A DNA stretch of 10,138 bases from Thermoleophilia bacterium (GTDB lineage Bacteria; Actinomycetota; Thermoleophilia; Gaiellales; Gaiellaceae): positions 1 to 10,138 of the forward strand of contig JABFWJ010000225.1 of NCBI GenBank assembly GCA_013362295.1. The letters run 5' to 3'. The position numbers and the translations under genes were made by a program. Below, in pieces: positions 1 to 6,567 of this stretch. A model generated the notes under the pieces. It had not been told where the DNA came from. It made no database searches and was given only the letters and a program-made list of their open reading frames with translations. The number at the start of each line of letters is the position of its first letter. The stretch's first letter is position 1.

Positions 1-1527
1 AGGGAGGGGCGCGTCCGCGTCGCGCGCCGCGAGCTCGAGCAGGCCGCCGCCGCGCGTTCGCGGGGCCCGGTCACGCTGCGGGTCGCCGCGTGGCACGCAC
101 ATGCGCTCCTCCGTCAGGCGGAAGGCGACCGGCGCGGGGCACGGGCGGCGGTGAACGCAGGCCTCCGGTTGCTCGAGCAGCATCGCGCCTCGCTCGGTGC
201 GACGGAGCTCCGCGTCCACGCCTCCGAGCACGGCCGCGAGCTCGCGACGCTCGGAGTCCAGCTCGCGCTTCAGCAGCGCGACGCGCGCCGTGTCTTCGCG
301 TCCGCCGAGCGGTGGCGCGCCGGCTCCCTCTGGCTGCGCCCGGTGCGCCCGCCGGACGATCGCGCGGTTGCCGACGAGCTCGCGGAGCTCCGCCGCGTGA
401 GCGCTGACGTCGAACGACAAGCCCTGGCCGGCGGCGACACCATCACGCTGCTGCACAAACAGGCCGCGCTGGAAACGTCGATTCGCAGGCGGTCTCGCAG
501 GAGCCCCGGTCTCGGAGTCGGGGCGACGCCGCGCGTCTCGATCGCCGCGCTCTCGGCGAGCCTCGCCGGACGTGCCCTGGCGGAGTTCGTCGTGATCGGC
601 GGCGCCCTGCACGCCGTCCTCGTCGCGGACGGCCGGGCGACCCTCCACGATCTCGGCCCCGTCGAACGCGTGACCGCGGAGATCGACTGGCTGCGGTTCG
701 CGCTCCAGCGGCTCGCGGTCGACGGGGCCGCCGGGCGGGACGTCGAGCGCGCGCTCTGCGGCTTCGCCCGCGCTGCGGCCAAGCTCGACACGTTCCTGAT
801 CGAGCCCCTCGCAGCGCGCGTCGGTGAGCGTGCGCTCGTGGTCGTGCCGACGGCGGCGCTGCACGCACTGCCGTGGAGCACGCTGCCGTCATTGCACGGG
901 CGGCCGCTCGCGATCGCGCCGTCCGCTTCTGCCTGGCACGCGCGCGCTTTCTCCGCGAGCGACGGATCCTCCGGCGGCGTCGTCCTCGTCGCCGGACCCG
1001 ACGTCCCGCGCGCCGGGGCCGAGCTCGACGCGCTCGAGCGTCTTTATCCATCCGCGTTGCGGCTCGACGGCGACGACGCAGGCGCGGCCGCGGTGCTGTC
1101 CGCGCTCGACGGCGCGGCGCTCGCGCACGTTGCGGCCCACGGGAGCTTCCGCGCGGACAACCCGCTCTTCTCGTCCCTGCGCGTCGGCGACGGCCCGGTG
1201 ACGGTCTACGACCTCGAGGCCCTCGGACGGGCGCCGTCGACGCTGATCCTCTCGGCGTGCGAGTCGGGCCTGTCGGGCGTGCGACCCGGCGACGAGCTGA
1301 TGGGGCTCGCCTCCGTCCTGCTCGCGCTCGGGACGAACGTCCTCGTCGCGAGCATCGTCCCCGTCCCCGACGAGGCGACACGCAAGCTGATGTGCGTTCT
1401 CCACGAGCGGCTCGCGGTGGGCGAGCCGGTGGCCGCGGCGCTCGCCGCCGCGCAGGAGCTCATCGCACGGGACGGCCCCGCCGGGCTCGCCGCGGCCGCC
1501 GGCTTCCTCTGCTTCGGCGGCGGTTAG
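1..1527 (+). CDS. CHAT-domain caspase-like protease, 5' partial
   Basis: The frame is open from the first base, so the true start lies upstream; the GTG at 151 is internal. Of the 508 visible residues, roughly the first 150 are Ala/Arg/Leu-rich helices with a TPR-like pattern (WHAHALLRQAEGDRRGARAA, then the RRVFASAERWRAGSLW helix). The C-terminal ~330 residues are a CHAT domain: the conserved strand-turn LVVVPTAALHALPWSTLP, the catalytic His in LAHVAAHGSF (codon 1138-1140) and the catalytic Cys in LILSACESGLSG (codon 1258-1260). Both dyad residues are present, so an active Cys protease is expected. CHAT proteins (caspase HetF associated with TPRs) are clan CD peptidases; some act in defence or programmed cell death. 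The target here is unknown, and any partner gene would lie upstream of the window. The stop overlaps the convergent downstream gene by 4 bp. Confidence 0.9.
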   Translation, partial: REGRVRVARRELEQAAAARSRGPVTLRVAAWHAHALLRQAEGDRRGARAAVNAGLRLLEQHRASLGATELRVHASEHGRELATLGVQLALQQRDARRVFASAERWRAGSLWLRPVRPPDDRAVADELAELRRVSADVERQALAGGDTITLLHKQAALETSIRRRSRRSPGLGVGATPRVSIAALSASLAGRALAEFVVIGGALHAVLVADGRATLHDLGPVERVTAEIDWLRFALQRLAVDGAAGRDVERALCGFARAAAKLDTFLIEPLAARVGERALVVVPTAALHALPWSTLPSLHGRPLAIAPSASAWHARAFSASDGSSGGVVLVAGPDVPRAGAELDALERLYPSALRLDGDDAGAAAVLSALDGAALAHVAAHGSFRADNPLFSSLRVGDGPVTVYDLEALGRAPSTLILSACESGLSGVRPGDELMGLASVLLALGTNVLVASIVPVPDEATRKLMCVLHERLAVGEPVAAALAAAQELIARDGPAGLAAAAGFLCFGGG

Positions 1528-1832
1528 GCGACTCCGCCGAACGCGGGGAGCTCGCCGCGCGCCATCGCGAGCGCCTGCAGTACGCGCCTGAAGTTGCCCG
1601 GGTCGAGCCTGCGCGGCAGCTCCCAGAGCCCGACCGTCTTTTCGGCGGACCACAGCTCGAGAGCGATTCGGACGAGCAGCGCCTCGCCCGCCGCCATGGT
1701 CGGCGTCTCCGCCAGCAGGCCGGCGGCGTCGACGTCCTCCTCGCCGATGTAGGGCGCGGTTCGCTCGGCGATCGTGGGGGCGGTGAGGATGTGGCGGACC
1801 GCGGCGTGCTCGGGCGTGGAGTAGTTCGTCAT
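1524..1832 (-). CDS. Hypothetical protein, 102 aa
   Basis: I do not recognise this family. The ATG at 1830-1832 is preceded by a good ribosome site, GGAGAG (1838-1843). The protein is mildly acidic and appears all-helical: an N-terminal THR/Ala-rich part (PEHAAVRHILTAPTIAERTA), a middle AAGEALLVRIALELWSAEKT helix, and a conserved-looking tail LPRRLDPGNFRRVLQALAMA. There is no signal peptide, membrane segment or Cys, so it is probably cytosolic. It is divergent from a tetR gene, with an operator-like palindrome lying inside its predicted promoter, so it is the likeliest regulated target of that TetR. Its end overlaps the stop of the CHAT gene by 4 bp, a convergent arrangement that leaves no room for a terminator. 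Its GC-rich codon use matches its neighbours. Confidence 0.75.
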   Translation of the reverse strand: MTNYSTPEHAAVRHILTAPTIAERTAPYIGEEDVDAAGLLAETPTMAAGEALLVRIALELWSAEKTVGLWELPRRLDPGNFRRVLQALAMARGELPAFGGVA

Positions 1833-1869
1833 CGTGTCTCTCCGATCTGACCCCGATTGTCATTGACCC

Positions 1870-1898
1870 AATATCGCTACGCTCCGTAGCGTTGTCTC
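1870..1898 (-). promoter_or_regulatory. Predicted promoter of the 102-aa gene
   Basis: Read on the minus strand: a -35 like GAGACA (1893-1898), a 17-base spacer, and a -10 like GATATT (1870-1875). Each matches 4 of 6 consensus positions. The start of transcription would be near 1863, giving a leader of about 31 bases that contains the ribosome site. The spacer is almost exactly the 17-bp palindrome described separately, which supports repression by the neighbouring TetR. This is inference from consensus only. Confidence 0.4.
1875..1891. promoter_or_regulatory. TetR operator candidate O1 (perfect palindrome)
   Basis: CGCTACG, three bases (ctc), CGTAGCG: a perfect 7-bp inverted repeat with a 3-base centre. 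Its size and symmetry are typical of TetR-family operators. It occupies the spacer between the predicted -35 and -10 of the divergent 102-aa gene. A related copy lies exactly 50 bp further on. Confidence 0.65.
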
Positions 1899-1924
1899 CG
1901 ACGCTAGCAGAACGAGGGCGGCGT

Positions 1925-1941
1925 CGCTACGATACGTTTCG
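1925..1941. promoter_or_regulatory. TetR operator candidate O2 (imperfect copy)
   Basis: CGCTACG, ata, CGTTTCG: the left arm is identical to that of O1, the spacing is the same, and the right arm has two mismatches. It covers a weak -10-like TACGAT (1928-1933) and ends two bases before the TTG start of tetR, so binding here would autorepress tetR. The left arms of O1 and O2 are 50 bp apart, close to five helical turns, which places both on nearly the same DNA face. Confidence 0.55.
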
Positions 1942-1943
1942 TT

Positions 1944-2546
1944 TTGGTGATCGACGCGGATCACGGAACAGCCGCCGACGGGGGCGGCACGCGGGCCGGC
2001 AAGACCGAGCGCGCGATTCTCGACGCGACGCGCGAGCTGCTGGCCGAAGGCGGCGTGCAGCGGCTGACCGTCGAGGGCGTCGCGGCCCGGTCAGGCGTGG
2101 CGAAGACGACGATCTATCGCCGCTGGCGCTCGAAGGACGAGCTCGCCCTCGCCGTGCTCCTGAACATTGTCGAGCAGATCGTCGAGCTGCAGGACCTCGG
2201 TGACACGCGCGCCGAGTTGATCGCGTTCGTGAACGGCGCCGTCGAGATCCTGGGGTCGACGCTGATGGGCCGCGTGATGCAGGGCCTCGTCTCCGATCTC
2301 GCCACCGACCCGGCGCTCGGGCAGGCGTTTCGCGAGCGCGTCGTCTCTTACCGCGTCTCGGAGATGCGGCGGCTCGTCGAGCGGGGCATCGAGCGAGGCG
2401 ACCTTCGTCCCGACACCGACGTCGACCTGCTGCACGAGGCGCTTTTCGGACCGGTGTACTACCGCCTGCTCCTGAGCGGCGGCACGCTCGACAGCGGCCT
2501 CGCCGCCCGGCTCGTCGACGCCGTCCTGCCTGCCTTCGCGTCCTAG
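1944..2546 (+). CDS. TetR-family transcriptional repressor
   Basis: A protein of 200 residues, the usual TetR length. The N-terminal DNA-binding domain (about residues 22-70) is classical: KTERAILDATRELLAEGG, then the helix-turn-helix TVEGVAARSGVAKTTIYRRW and SKDELALAVL. The C-terminal ligand/dimer domain resembles the TetR_C_11 type (MGRVMQGLVSDLATDP, FRERVV, ALFGPVYYRLLLSGG). The start is uncertain: TTG at 1944 and GTG at 1947 are adjacent in frame, and no Shine-Dalgarno is visible upstream. With a -10-like TACGAT at 1928-1933 the message would be leaderless or nearly so. It is divergent from the 102-aa gene with operators between them, and it converges on the sugar kinase with only 6 bp between stops. 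The ligand is unknown. Control of the 102-aa gene and of itself is more likely than control of the sugar operon. Confidence 0.9.
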   Translation: MVIDADHGTAADGGGTRAGKTERAILDATRELLAEGGVQRLTVEGVAARSGVAKTTIYRRWRSKDELALAVLLNIVEQIVELQDLGDTRAELIAFVNGAVEILGSTLMGRVMQGLVSDLATDPALGQAFRERVVSYRVSEMRRLVERGIERGDLRPDTDVDLLHEALFGPVYYRLLLSGGTLDSGLAARLVDAVLPAFAS

Positions 2547-2552
2547 CGGGCG

Positions 2553-3527
2553 TCACTCGGCGACGAGATCGAGGTGCTCGGCGAGCTCGCCGGCGGTCGG
2601 CGGCTCGGCGCCCCGCCGCGTGCAGGTGAGCGCCGAAGCGAGCACCGCCTCGTGCAGGACCTCGCCGAGCGCGCTCGCGCCGACGCGATGCAGCGCTTCG
2701 CGGCTCGCGGCGCCGAGCAACGACCGGCGGCCGAGGCCGGCGAGCAACGTGCTCGTGAACGCGTCGCCGGCGCCGATCGTGTCGGCGACGGTGACCGCAC
2801 GGCCCGGAGACCGCACGACGCCGGCCGCTCGCGCCGTCGCCACGACGCCGTCCCCGCCGAGCGTGATCGCGACGATCGCAGGCCCACGCTCGAGCCACTC
2901 CTCGGCAACCTGCTCGGGGGGCGTGCCGGGGTACAGCCAGTCGAGGTCGGCCGAGCTCGCCTTTACGACGTCCGCGAGCGCGAGCGTGCGGTCGATGCGC
3001 GCACGCATCTCGTCGGGCGTGCCCATCAGAAGCGGCCGGCAGTTCGGGTCGTAGGAGATCGTCGCGCTGCGGCGCGCCCTCGAGAGCGCGTCGAGCACGA
3101 CGTCGCCACCGGGCGCGAGCGCGAGCGCGAGCGACCCCGAGTGCACGGCCACGACCGACGCGTCGAGGGCCGAGCTCACCTCGCCGTCGTGCCACTGCCA
3201 GTCGGCCGTTCCCGCGACGCGGAAGTCGTACTCGGCGCTCCCGTCCGGGCCGATCGCGACGAGGGCGAGCGTGGACGGCTCCCGCGCTGCGACGGCGTGC
3301 GACAGGTCGACGCCGTTGGCTTCCAGATGGCGCCGGATCCGGCGTCCGAGCAGATCGTCCGCGATGCGCGCGGCGAGCCGGACCGGAACGCCGAGCCGCG
3401 CGAGGCCGACGGCGACGTTCGCAGGGCTGCCGCCGACGAAGCCGTCGAAGCGCGGCTCCGGCCCCGCCTGGACGAGGTCGACGAGCGCCTCGCCGACGAC
3501 GGCGACGACGCCCGGCGCTGCGGTCAC
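2553..3527 (-). CDS. PfkB-family sugar kinase, fructokinase-like
   Basis: A protein of 324 residues, normal for the ribokinase/PfkB fold. Visible signatures are the N-terminal GGSPANVAVGLARLG (about 32-46), the lid-proximal HSGSLALALAPGG, YDPNCRPLLM (159-168) as in fructokinases (DPNxRP), ITLGGDGVV (221-229) before the nucleotide site, and the C-terminal motif DTIGAGDAF (249-257) with catalytic Asp255 and the anion hole GAGD. The expected reaction is ATP-dependent phosphorylation of the imported sugar, most likely fructose, to trap it and feed it to glycolysis. The GTG start overlaps the ATPase stop (GTGA) with no Shine-Dalgarno of its own, so it should be translationally coupled as the last gene of the import operon. 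Substrate alternatives are other ketoses, KDG or ribose; the GGSPANVA and DPNCRP motifs favour fructokinase. The position matches frcK in frcBCAK loci. Confidence 0.88.
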   Translation of the reverse strand: MTAAPGVVAVVGEALVDLVQAGPEPRFDGFVGGSPANVAVGLARLGVPVRLAARIADDLLGRRIRRHLEANGVDLSHAVAAREPSTLALVAIGPDGSAEYDFRVAGTADWQWHDGEVSSALDASVVAVHSGSLALALAPGGDVVLDALSRARRSATISYDPNCRPLLMGTPDEMRARIDRTLALADVVKASSADLDWLYPGTPPEQVAEEWLERGPAIVAITLGGDGVVATARAAGVVRSPGRAVTVADTIGAGDAFTSTLLAGLGRRSLLGAASREALHRVGASALGEVLHEAVLASALTCTRRGAEPPTAGELAEHLDLVAE

Positions 3528-4300
3528 GCGGCCAGGTCGCCCGACCTGGCGCCCGTCATGATCGCGACCGCGTCCGGCATGGTGATCGACTTCGTTGCGA
3601 CGAGCGTCGCGCGGCGCCCGAGCCGCTGGATGTGGATGCGGTCCGACACCTCGAACACGTGCGGCATGTTGTGGCTGATCAGGATGACCGGCAGGCCGCG
3701 CTCGCGGATCTGCAGGATGAGGTCGAGGACCATCCGCGACTCCTTGACACCAAGCGCCGCCGTCGGCTCGTCCATGATCACTACGTGCCTGGCGAAGGCG
3801 GCGCTGCGCGCGACCGCGACTCCCTGCCGCTGACCGCCCGAGAGCGTCTCGACCGTCTGGCGCATCGAACGGATCCCGATCTTGAGCTCGTCCATGTGCG
3901 CCCGTGCCTCACGCAGCATCTGTCGCTTCGCGAGCATCCGGAAGACCTTTCCGGCCGCGCCCGAGCGCCGCACCTCGCGGCCCAGGAAGAGATTCTCGGC
4001 AATCGTGAGGGCGGGGGCGACCGCGAGGTCCTGGTAGACGGTCTCGATGCCCTGCCGCCGCGCGTCGAGCGGACCGTGGAAGCGCACCTCTTCGCCGTCC
4101 AGGAGGATCGTTCCCTCATCCGGGATGATCGCGCCGGAGAGGGCCTTGATCAGCGTCGACTTCCCGGCGCCGTTGTCGCCGATCACCGCCAGGATCTCGC
4201 CCGGCAGCAGCTCGAAGTCGCAGCCGTCCATCGCCGTGACGTGGCCGTAGCGCTTGACGAGGCCGCGTCCTTCGAGGACGGGACGAGCCGTGTTGTTCAT
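3524..4300 (-). CDS. frcA: Sugar ABC importer ATP-binding protein (FrcA-like)
   Basis: A single nucleotide-binding domain of 258 residues, as in FrcA, and not the duplicated ~500-residue form of RbsA/XylG. All motifs are intact: Walker A GDNGAGKST (41-49), Q-loop Gln90 (ETVYQD), signature LSGGQRQGVAVAR (153-165), Walker B VVIMDEPTAALG (Asp177, Glu178) and H-loop His210 (LISHNM). The LSGGQRQGVAVARS wording is characteristic of the CUT2 sugar importers. It would power sugar uptake as a homodimer on the permease. The start is the ATG at 4298-4300, preceded by AAGGGGGA and overlapping the permease stop in ATGA. The frame stays open upstream to 4951, but that part is antisense-frame noise over the permease gene. 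Its stop overlaps the kinase start. Assignment to fructose rests on gene order and is tentative. Confidence 0.92.
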   Translation of the reverse strand: MNNTARPVLEGRGLVKRYGHVTAMDGCDFELLPGEILAVIGDNGAGKSTLIKALSGAIIPDEGTILLDGEEVRFHGPLDARRQGIETVYQDLAVAPALTIAENLFLGREVRRSGAAGKVFRMLAKRQMLREARAHMDELKIGIRSMRQTVETLSGGQRQGVAVARSAAFARHVVIMDEPTAALGVKESRMVLDLILQIRERGLPVILISHNMPHVFEVSDRIHIQRLGRRATLVATKSITMPDAVAIMTGARSGDLAA

Positions 4301-5310
4301 CTGGTCCCCCTTCGCGTGAGCTGGTCGACGGCGACGGCGACGATGACCAGGATTCCGGTGATCAGCACCTGGTAGATCGAATCGACGCCGAGCAGCGTCA
4401 GGCCGTTGCGGATGCAGCTGACGATCAGCGCTCCGATCAACGTCCCGATCACGCTGCCGCGGCCGCCGAAGAGGCTGGTGCCGCCGAGCACGACGGCGGT
4501 GATGCTGTCGAGGTTGTCGGTCTGGCCCGAGGCGGGGTCGCCGACCTGCGTGCGCGCGACGAGCAGCAACGCGGCGATTCCATAGATCAGCCCGGCGGTC
4601 GCGTACACGCCGACGAGCAGACGCCGGATGTGGACGCCGGCGAGCCGCACCGCTTCCGGGTTGTTGCCCAGCGCGTACACGTGACGTCCGACGGGCGCCT
4701 GGGTGAGCACGAACCACGCCACGACATAAAGCGCGAGCATCACGACGGTGCCGTACGTGACGGCGGTCCCGCCGATCTTGAACGTGTCGCCCAGAAAGGT
4801 CATCTCGCCCGGTAACCCGGAGATCGTCGCCTCGCCCGAGTAGATGTGCGTCAGCGCGAACGCGATGTTCAGAGTGCCGAGCGTGACGATGAACGCGGGG
4901 AGCCTGATGCCGGTGACGAGCGCGCCGTTCAGCACCCCGAACGCGACGCACGCCAAGAGACCGAGCGCGATCGCGGGGATGGGCGACATTCCGCTGTCGA
5001 CGGCGAGCTTTGTCATGACGATCGAGCCGAAGGACATGACCGCACCGTTCGAGAGGTCGATGCCCGCCGTGAGGATGACCAGCGTCTGGCCGATCGCGAG
5101 TGTTCCGACCTCGATCGTCTGCTGCAGGACGAGGGAGAGGTTCCCGCCCGTCAGGAACCGGTCGCTCTTCAGGGCGAAGAACGCGCCGACGAGAATCAGC
5201 GCGACGAACGGCCCCAACGCCGGGATGCCGAACAGCCGCGTCACAAACGAGGGCCCGGCTTCGGCCTCCGGAACCTCGCCGTCGACGCCGAGAGGTGTCG
5301 TCTCCACCAT
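4297..5310 (-). CDS. frcC: Sugar ABC importer permease (RbsC/FrcC-like)
   Basis: A protein of 337 residues of the BPD_transp_2 (CUT2) permease family, with about nine or ten hydrophobic segments starting near residue 32. Recognisable family motifs are GQTLVILTAGIDLSNGAVMS (75-94), GVLNGALVTGIRLPAFIVTLG (125-145), RHVYALGNNPEAVRLAGV (209-226) and LDSITAVVLGGTSLFGG (267-283) next to GTLIGALI. The NNPEA/RLAGV loop is the coupling region that contacts the ATPase. The N-terminal ~28 residues are acidic and cytoplasmic. The ATG at 5308-5310 has only a weak ribosome site (GAG in an ATAGAG context), in contrast to the strong site of the binding-protein gene. It lies 75 bp behind that gene, across a stable hairpin, and its stop overlaps the ATPase start. 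Substrate is assigned only by context. Confidence 0.92.
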   Translation of the reverse strand: MVETTPLGVDGEVPEAEAGPSFVTRLFGIPALGPFVALILVGAFFALKSDRFLTGGNLSLVLQQTIEVGTLAIGQTLVILTAGIDLSNGAVMSFGSIVMTKLAVDSGMSPIPAIALGLLACVAFGVLNGALVTGIRLPAFIVTLGTLNIAFALTHIYSGEATISGLPGEMTFLGDTFKIGGTAVTYGTVVMLALYVVAWFVLTQAPVGRHVYALGNNPEAVRLAGVHIRRLLVGVYATAGLIYGIAALLLVARTQVGDPASGQTDNLDSITAVVLGGTSLFGGRGSVIGTLIGALIVSCIRNGLTLLGVDSIYQVLITGILVIVAVAVDQLTRRGTR

Positions 5311-5347
5311 GGGTCTGGACTCTATGAGGGGTGTCGCGTCAAGGGCA

Positions 5348-5375
5348 AGAGGCCGGCGGCGAGCCGCCGGCCTCT
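5348..5375. repeat. Intercistronic GC hairpin between binding-protein and permease genes
   Basis: A perfect inverted repeat with 13-bp arms (5348-5360 and 5363-5375; AGAGGCCGGCGGC and its complement) around a 2-base centre. It lies 10 bases after the stop of the binding-protein gene and 37 bases before the permease start. No T-run follows on the transcribed strand, so full termination is unlikely. An mRNA-end stabiliser or partial terminator that keeps binding protein in excess fits best, as is known for other binding-protein-dependent transport operons. Confidence 0.75.
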
Positions 5376-5385
5376 CACGTCGGGT

Positions 5386-6456
5386 CTACCCCCAGCAGTT
5401 CGCCAAGCCGAACGCGACGTTCTTCGACGGAACGTCCCGGACGGGCTTGCCGGTGATGAGCGTGACGCCGGTGTCGGTGTAGCCGTGCGGCTTCGCGCCG
5501 GTCTTCGCGAACTTGACCACGGCGGCGACGCCGAGGCTCGCCATCTTGAGCGGGTACTGCTGCGAGGTCGCGGCGATCTTGCCGGCCTTGACGCCGCGCA
5601 CGCCGGTGCACCCGCCGTCGACCGAGACGATCGTGACCTGCTTCTCCTTGCCTGCGGCCTTGAGCGCCGTGAAGGCGCCGAGCGCCGTCGGCTCGTTGAT
5701 CGTGTAGAGGAGGTTGATGTCAGGGCTCTTCTGGATGCAGTTCTCCATCGCGGTCTGACCCTTCGCCTGGTCGCCCGCCGCGTCCTGACTGCAGACGATC
5801 CGCGAGTCCTTGACGAACCCCTTCGCGCTCGCCGTTGCCTTGGCGTTTCCGAACCCGGCGAGGAAGCCGTTGTGGCGGGCGACGTCGACCGTCACGCGCG
5901 CCGGCGACAGGTCGAGCGTCGCGATCTTCGCCGTCTTCGACCCGAACTTCGCCTTCGCATACTTCCCGATCAGCAGGCCTGCGTTGTAGTTGTTGGTCGC
6001 GAACAGCGCATCCACCGCGCTGGCCGGGTCGGTCGCCGTATCGAGTGCGATCACGACCACGCCGGCCGCCCGCGCCTTCTTGATCGCTGGGACGATCGCC
6101 TTCGTGTCCGAGGGCGTGATCAGGATTCCCTTCGCGCCTGCGGTGACCATGTTCTCGATCGCGGTCACCTGGCTCGCGTTGTCGCCGTCGAACTTGCCGG
6201 CGGCCGTCAGGAGCTTCGCGCCGAGCTGCTGGGCCGACTTCTGCGCGCCCTGCTTCATCTTCACGAAGAACGGGTTGGTGTCGGTCTTCGTGATCAAGCC
6301 GACGATCACCTGAGCCTTCGCCGACGAGACGTGCGACGGCGTCGTCCGCGACGCCGCTGAGCTGCCTGCGGCGAGCGCCGCCACGAGCAGCGCTGCGCCC
6401 ACGATCGGTGCGATGACGAGCCGCGACCGGCGCGAGCTCGGGAGCCGATGTGCCAT
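5386..6456 (-). CDS. frcB: Sugar ABC importer substrate-binding protein (FrcB-like)
   Basis: A protein of 356 residues of the Peripla_BP_4 (ribose/fructose-type) family. An N-terminal export signal is visible: basic MAHRLPSSRRSR, then the hydrophobic VIAPIVGAALLVAALAA and a likely cleavage after SSA-A near residue 35. The mature part opens with VIVGLITKTDTNPFFVKMKQ, a hallmark of FrcB-like proteins, followed by ILITPSDTKAIVPAIKKARA (111-130), VVVIALDT (133-140), the hinge region LYTINEPTALGAFTALKAAG (250-269), IVSVDGGC (276-283) and a C-terminal NCWG. Four Cys (222, 240, 283, 354) could form disulfides. There is no lipobox Cys. The ATG has the best ribosome site in the window, AGGAGGA (6462-6468). 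This is the first gene of the operon, with promoter and LacI operator directly upstream. It would capture sugar outside the membrane for the permease; fructose is favoured but other hexoses are possible. Confidence 0.92.
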   Translation of the reverse strand: MAHRLPSSRRSRLVIAPIVGAALLVAALAAGSSAASRTTPSHVSSAKAQVIVGLITKTDTNPFFVKMKQGAQKSAQQLGAKLLTAAGKFDGDNASQVTAIENMVTAGAKGILITPSDTKAIVPAIKKARAAGVVVIALDTATDPASAVDALFATNNYNAGLLIGKYAKAKFGSKTAKIATLDLSPARVTVDVARHNGFLAGFGNAKATASAKGFVKDSRIVCSQDAAGDQAKGQTAMENCIQKSPDINLLYTINEPTALGAFTALKAAGKEKQVTIVSVDGGCTGVRGVKAGKIAATSQQYPLKMASLGVAAVVKFAKTGAKPHGYTDTGVTLITGKPVRDVPSKNVAFGLANCWG

Positions 6457-6493
6457 GCGATTCCTCCTGTGTTGACCCCTTGGAGAGAGCCCT

Positions 6494-6509
6494 TCGACAA
6501 CGTTGTCGA
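6494..6509. promoter_or_regulatory. LacI-type operator O1 (perfect 16-bp palindrome)
   Basis: TCGACAACGTTGTCGA, a perfect palindrome with the central CpG typical of LacI/GalR-family operators. It starts two bases downstream of the predicted -10 of the sugar operon and would cover about -5 to +11 of that transcript, an ideal repression position. The divergent lacI gene encodes the probable ligand. Confidence 0.85.
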
Positions 6510-6510
6510 G

Positions 6511-6539
6511 CTTATATCACTCTCGCTCATGCTTGTCTA
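6511..6539 (-). promoter_or_regulatory. Promoter of the sugar-import operon
   Basis: On the minus strand: -35 TAGACA (6534-6539, 5 of 6 to consensus), a 17-base spacer, and -10 TATAAG (6511-6516, 5 of 6). Transcription would begin near 6504, inside operator O1, with a leader of about 48 bases ending in AGGAGGA. This is a strong vegetative-type promoter for a high-GC genome. Confidence 0.75.
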
Positions 6540-6561
6540 GCACGCATCAAAGAGCCATAAT
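6533..6561 (+). promoter_or_regulatory. Promoter of the lacI gene
   Basis: -35 TTGTCT (6533-6538, 4 of 6), a 17-base spacer, and -10 CATAAT (6556-6561, 5 of 6). The predicted first transcribed base is 6568, which is the G of the GTG start codon, so the message may be leaderless. Its -35 overlaps the -35 of the divergent operon promoter in a single 7-bp block (6533-6539). Confidence 0.65.
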
Positions 6562-6567
6562 GGCGCT

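Noticed and set aside
889..1863. Minus-strand open frame of 324 codons over the CHAT gene and the 102-aa gene
   Set aside because: The product is Arg/Asp-rich without motifs; the CHAT dyad on the plus strand is unambiguous.
2570..2600. Palindrome CGGCGAGCTCGCCG near the end of the kinase gene as a terminator
   Set aside because: It lies inside the coding sequence and reads as ordinary Glu/Leu/Ala codons (GELAE); such short GC palindromes are common by chance in this genome.
2574..3833. Plus-strand open frame of 419 codons opposite the sugar kinase
   Set aside because: Composition is Arg/Ala/Asp-rich with no domain. The opposite strand encodes a complete PfkB kinase with all motifs.
4301..4951. 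Upstream extension of the ATPase frame to an ATG near 4951
   Set aside because: The extension overlaps the permease in another frame and is Arg-rich noise. The ATG at 4300 has a ribosome site and gives the standard N-terminus.
4846..6360. Long plus-strand open frame (504 codons) over the permease and binding-protein genes
   Set aside because: Extremely Arg/Asp-rich, low-complexity product with no recognisable domain. It is the antisense shadow expected opposite GC-rich genes with clear families on the minus strand.
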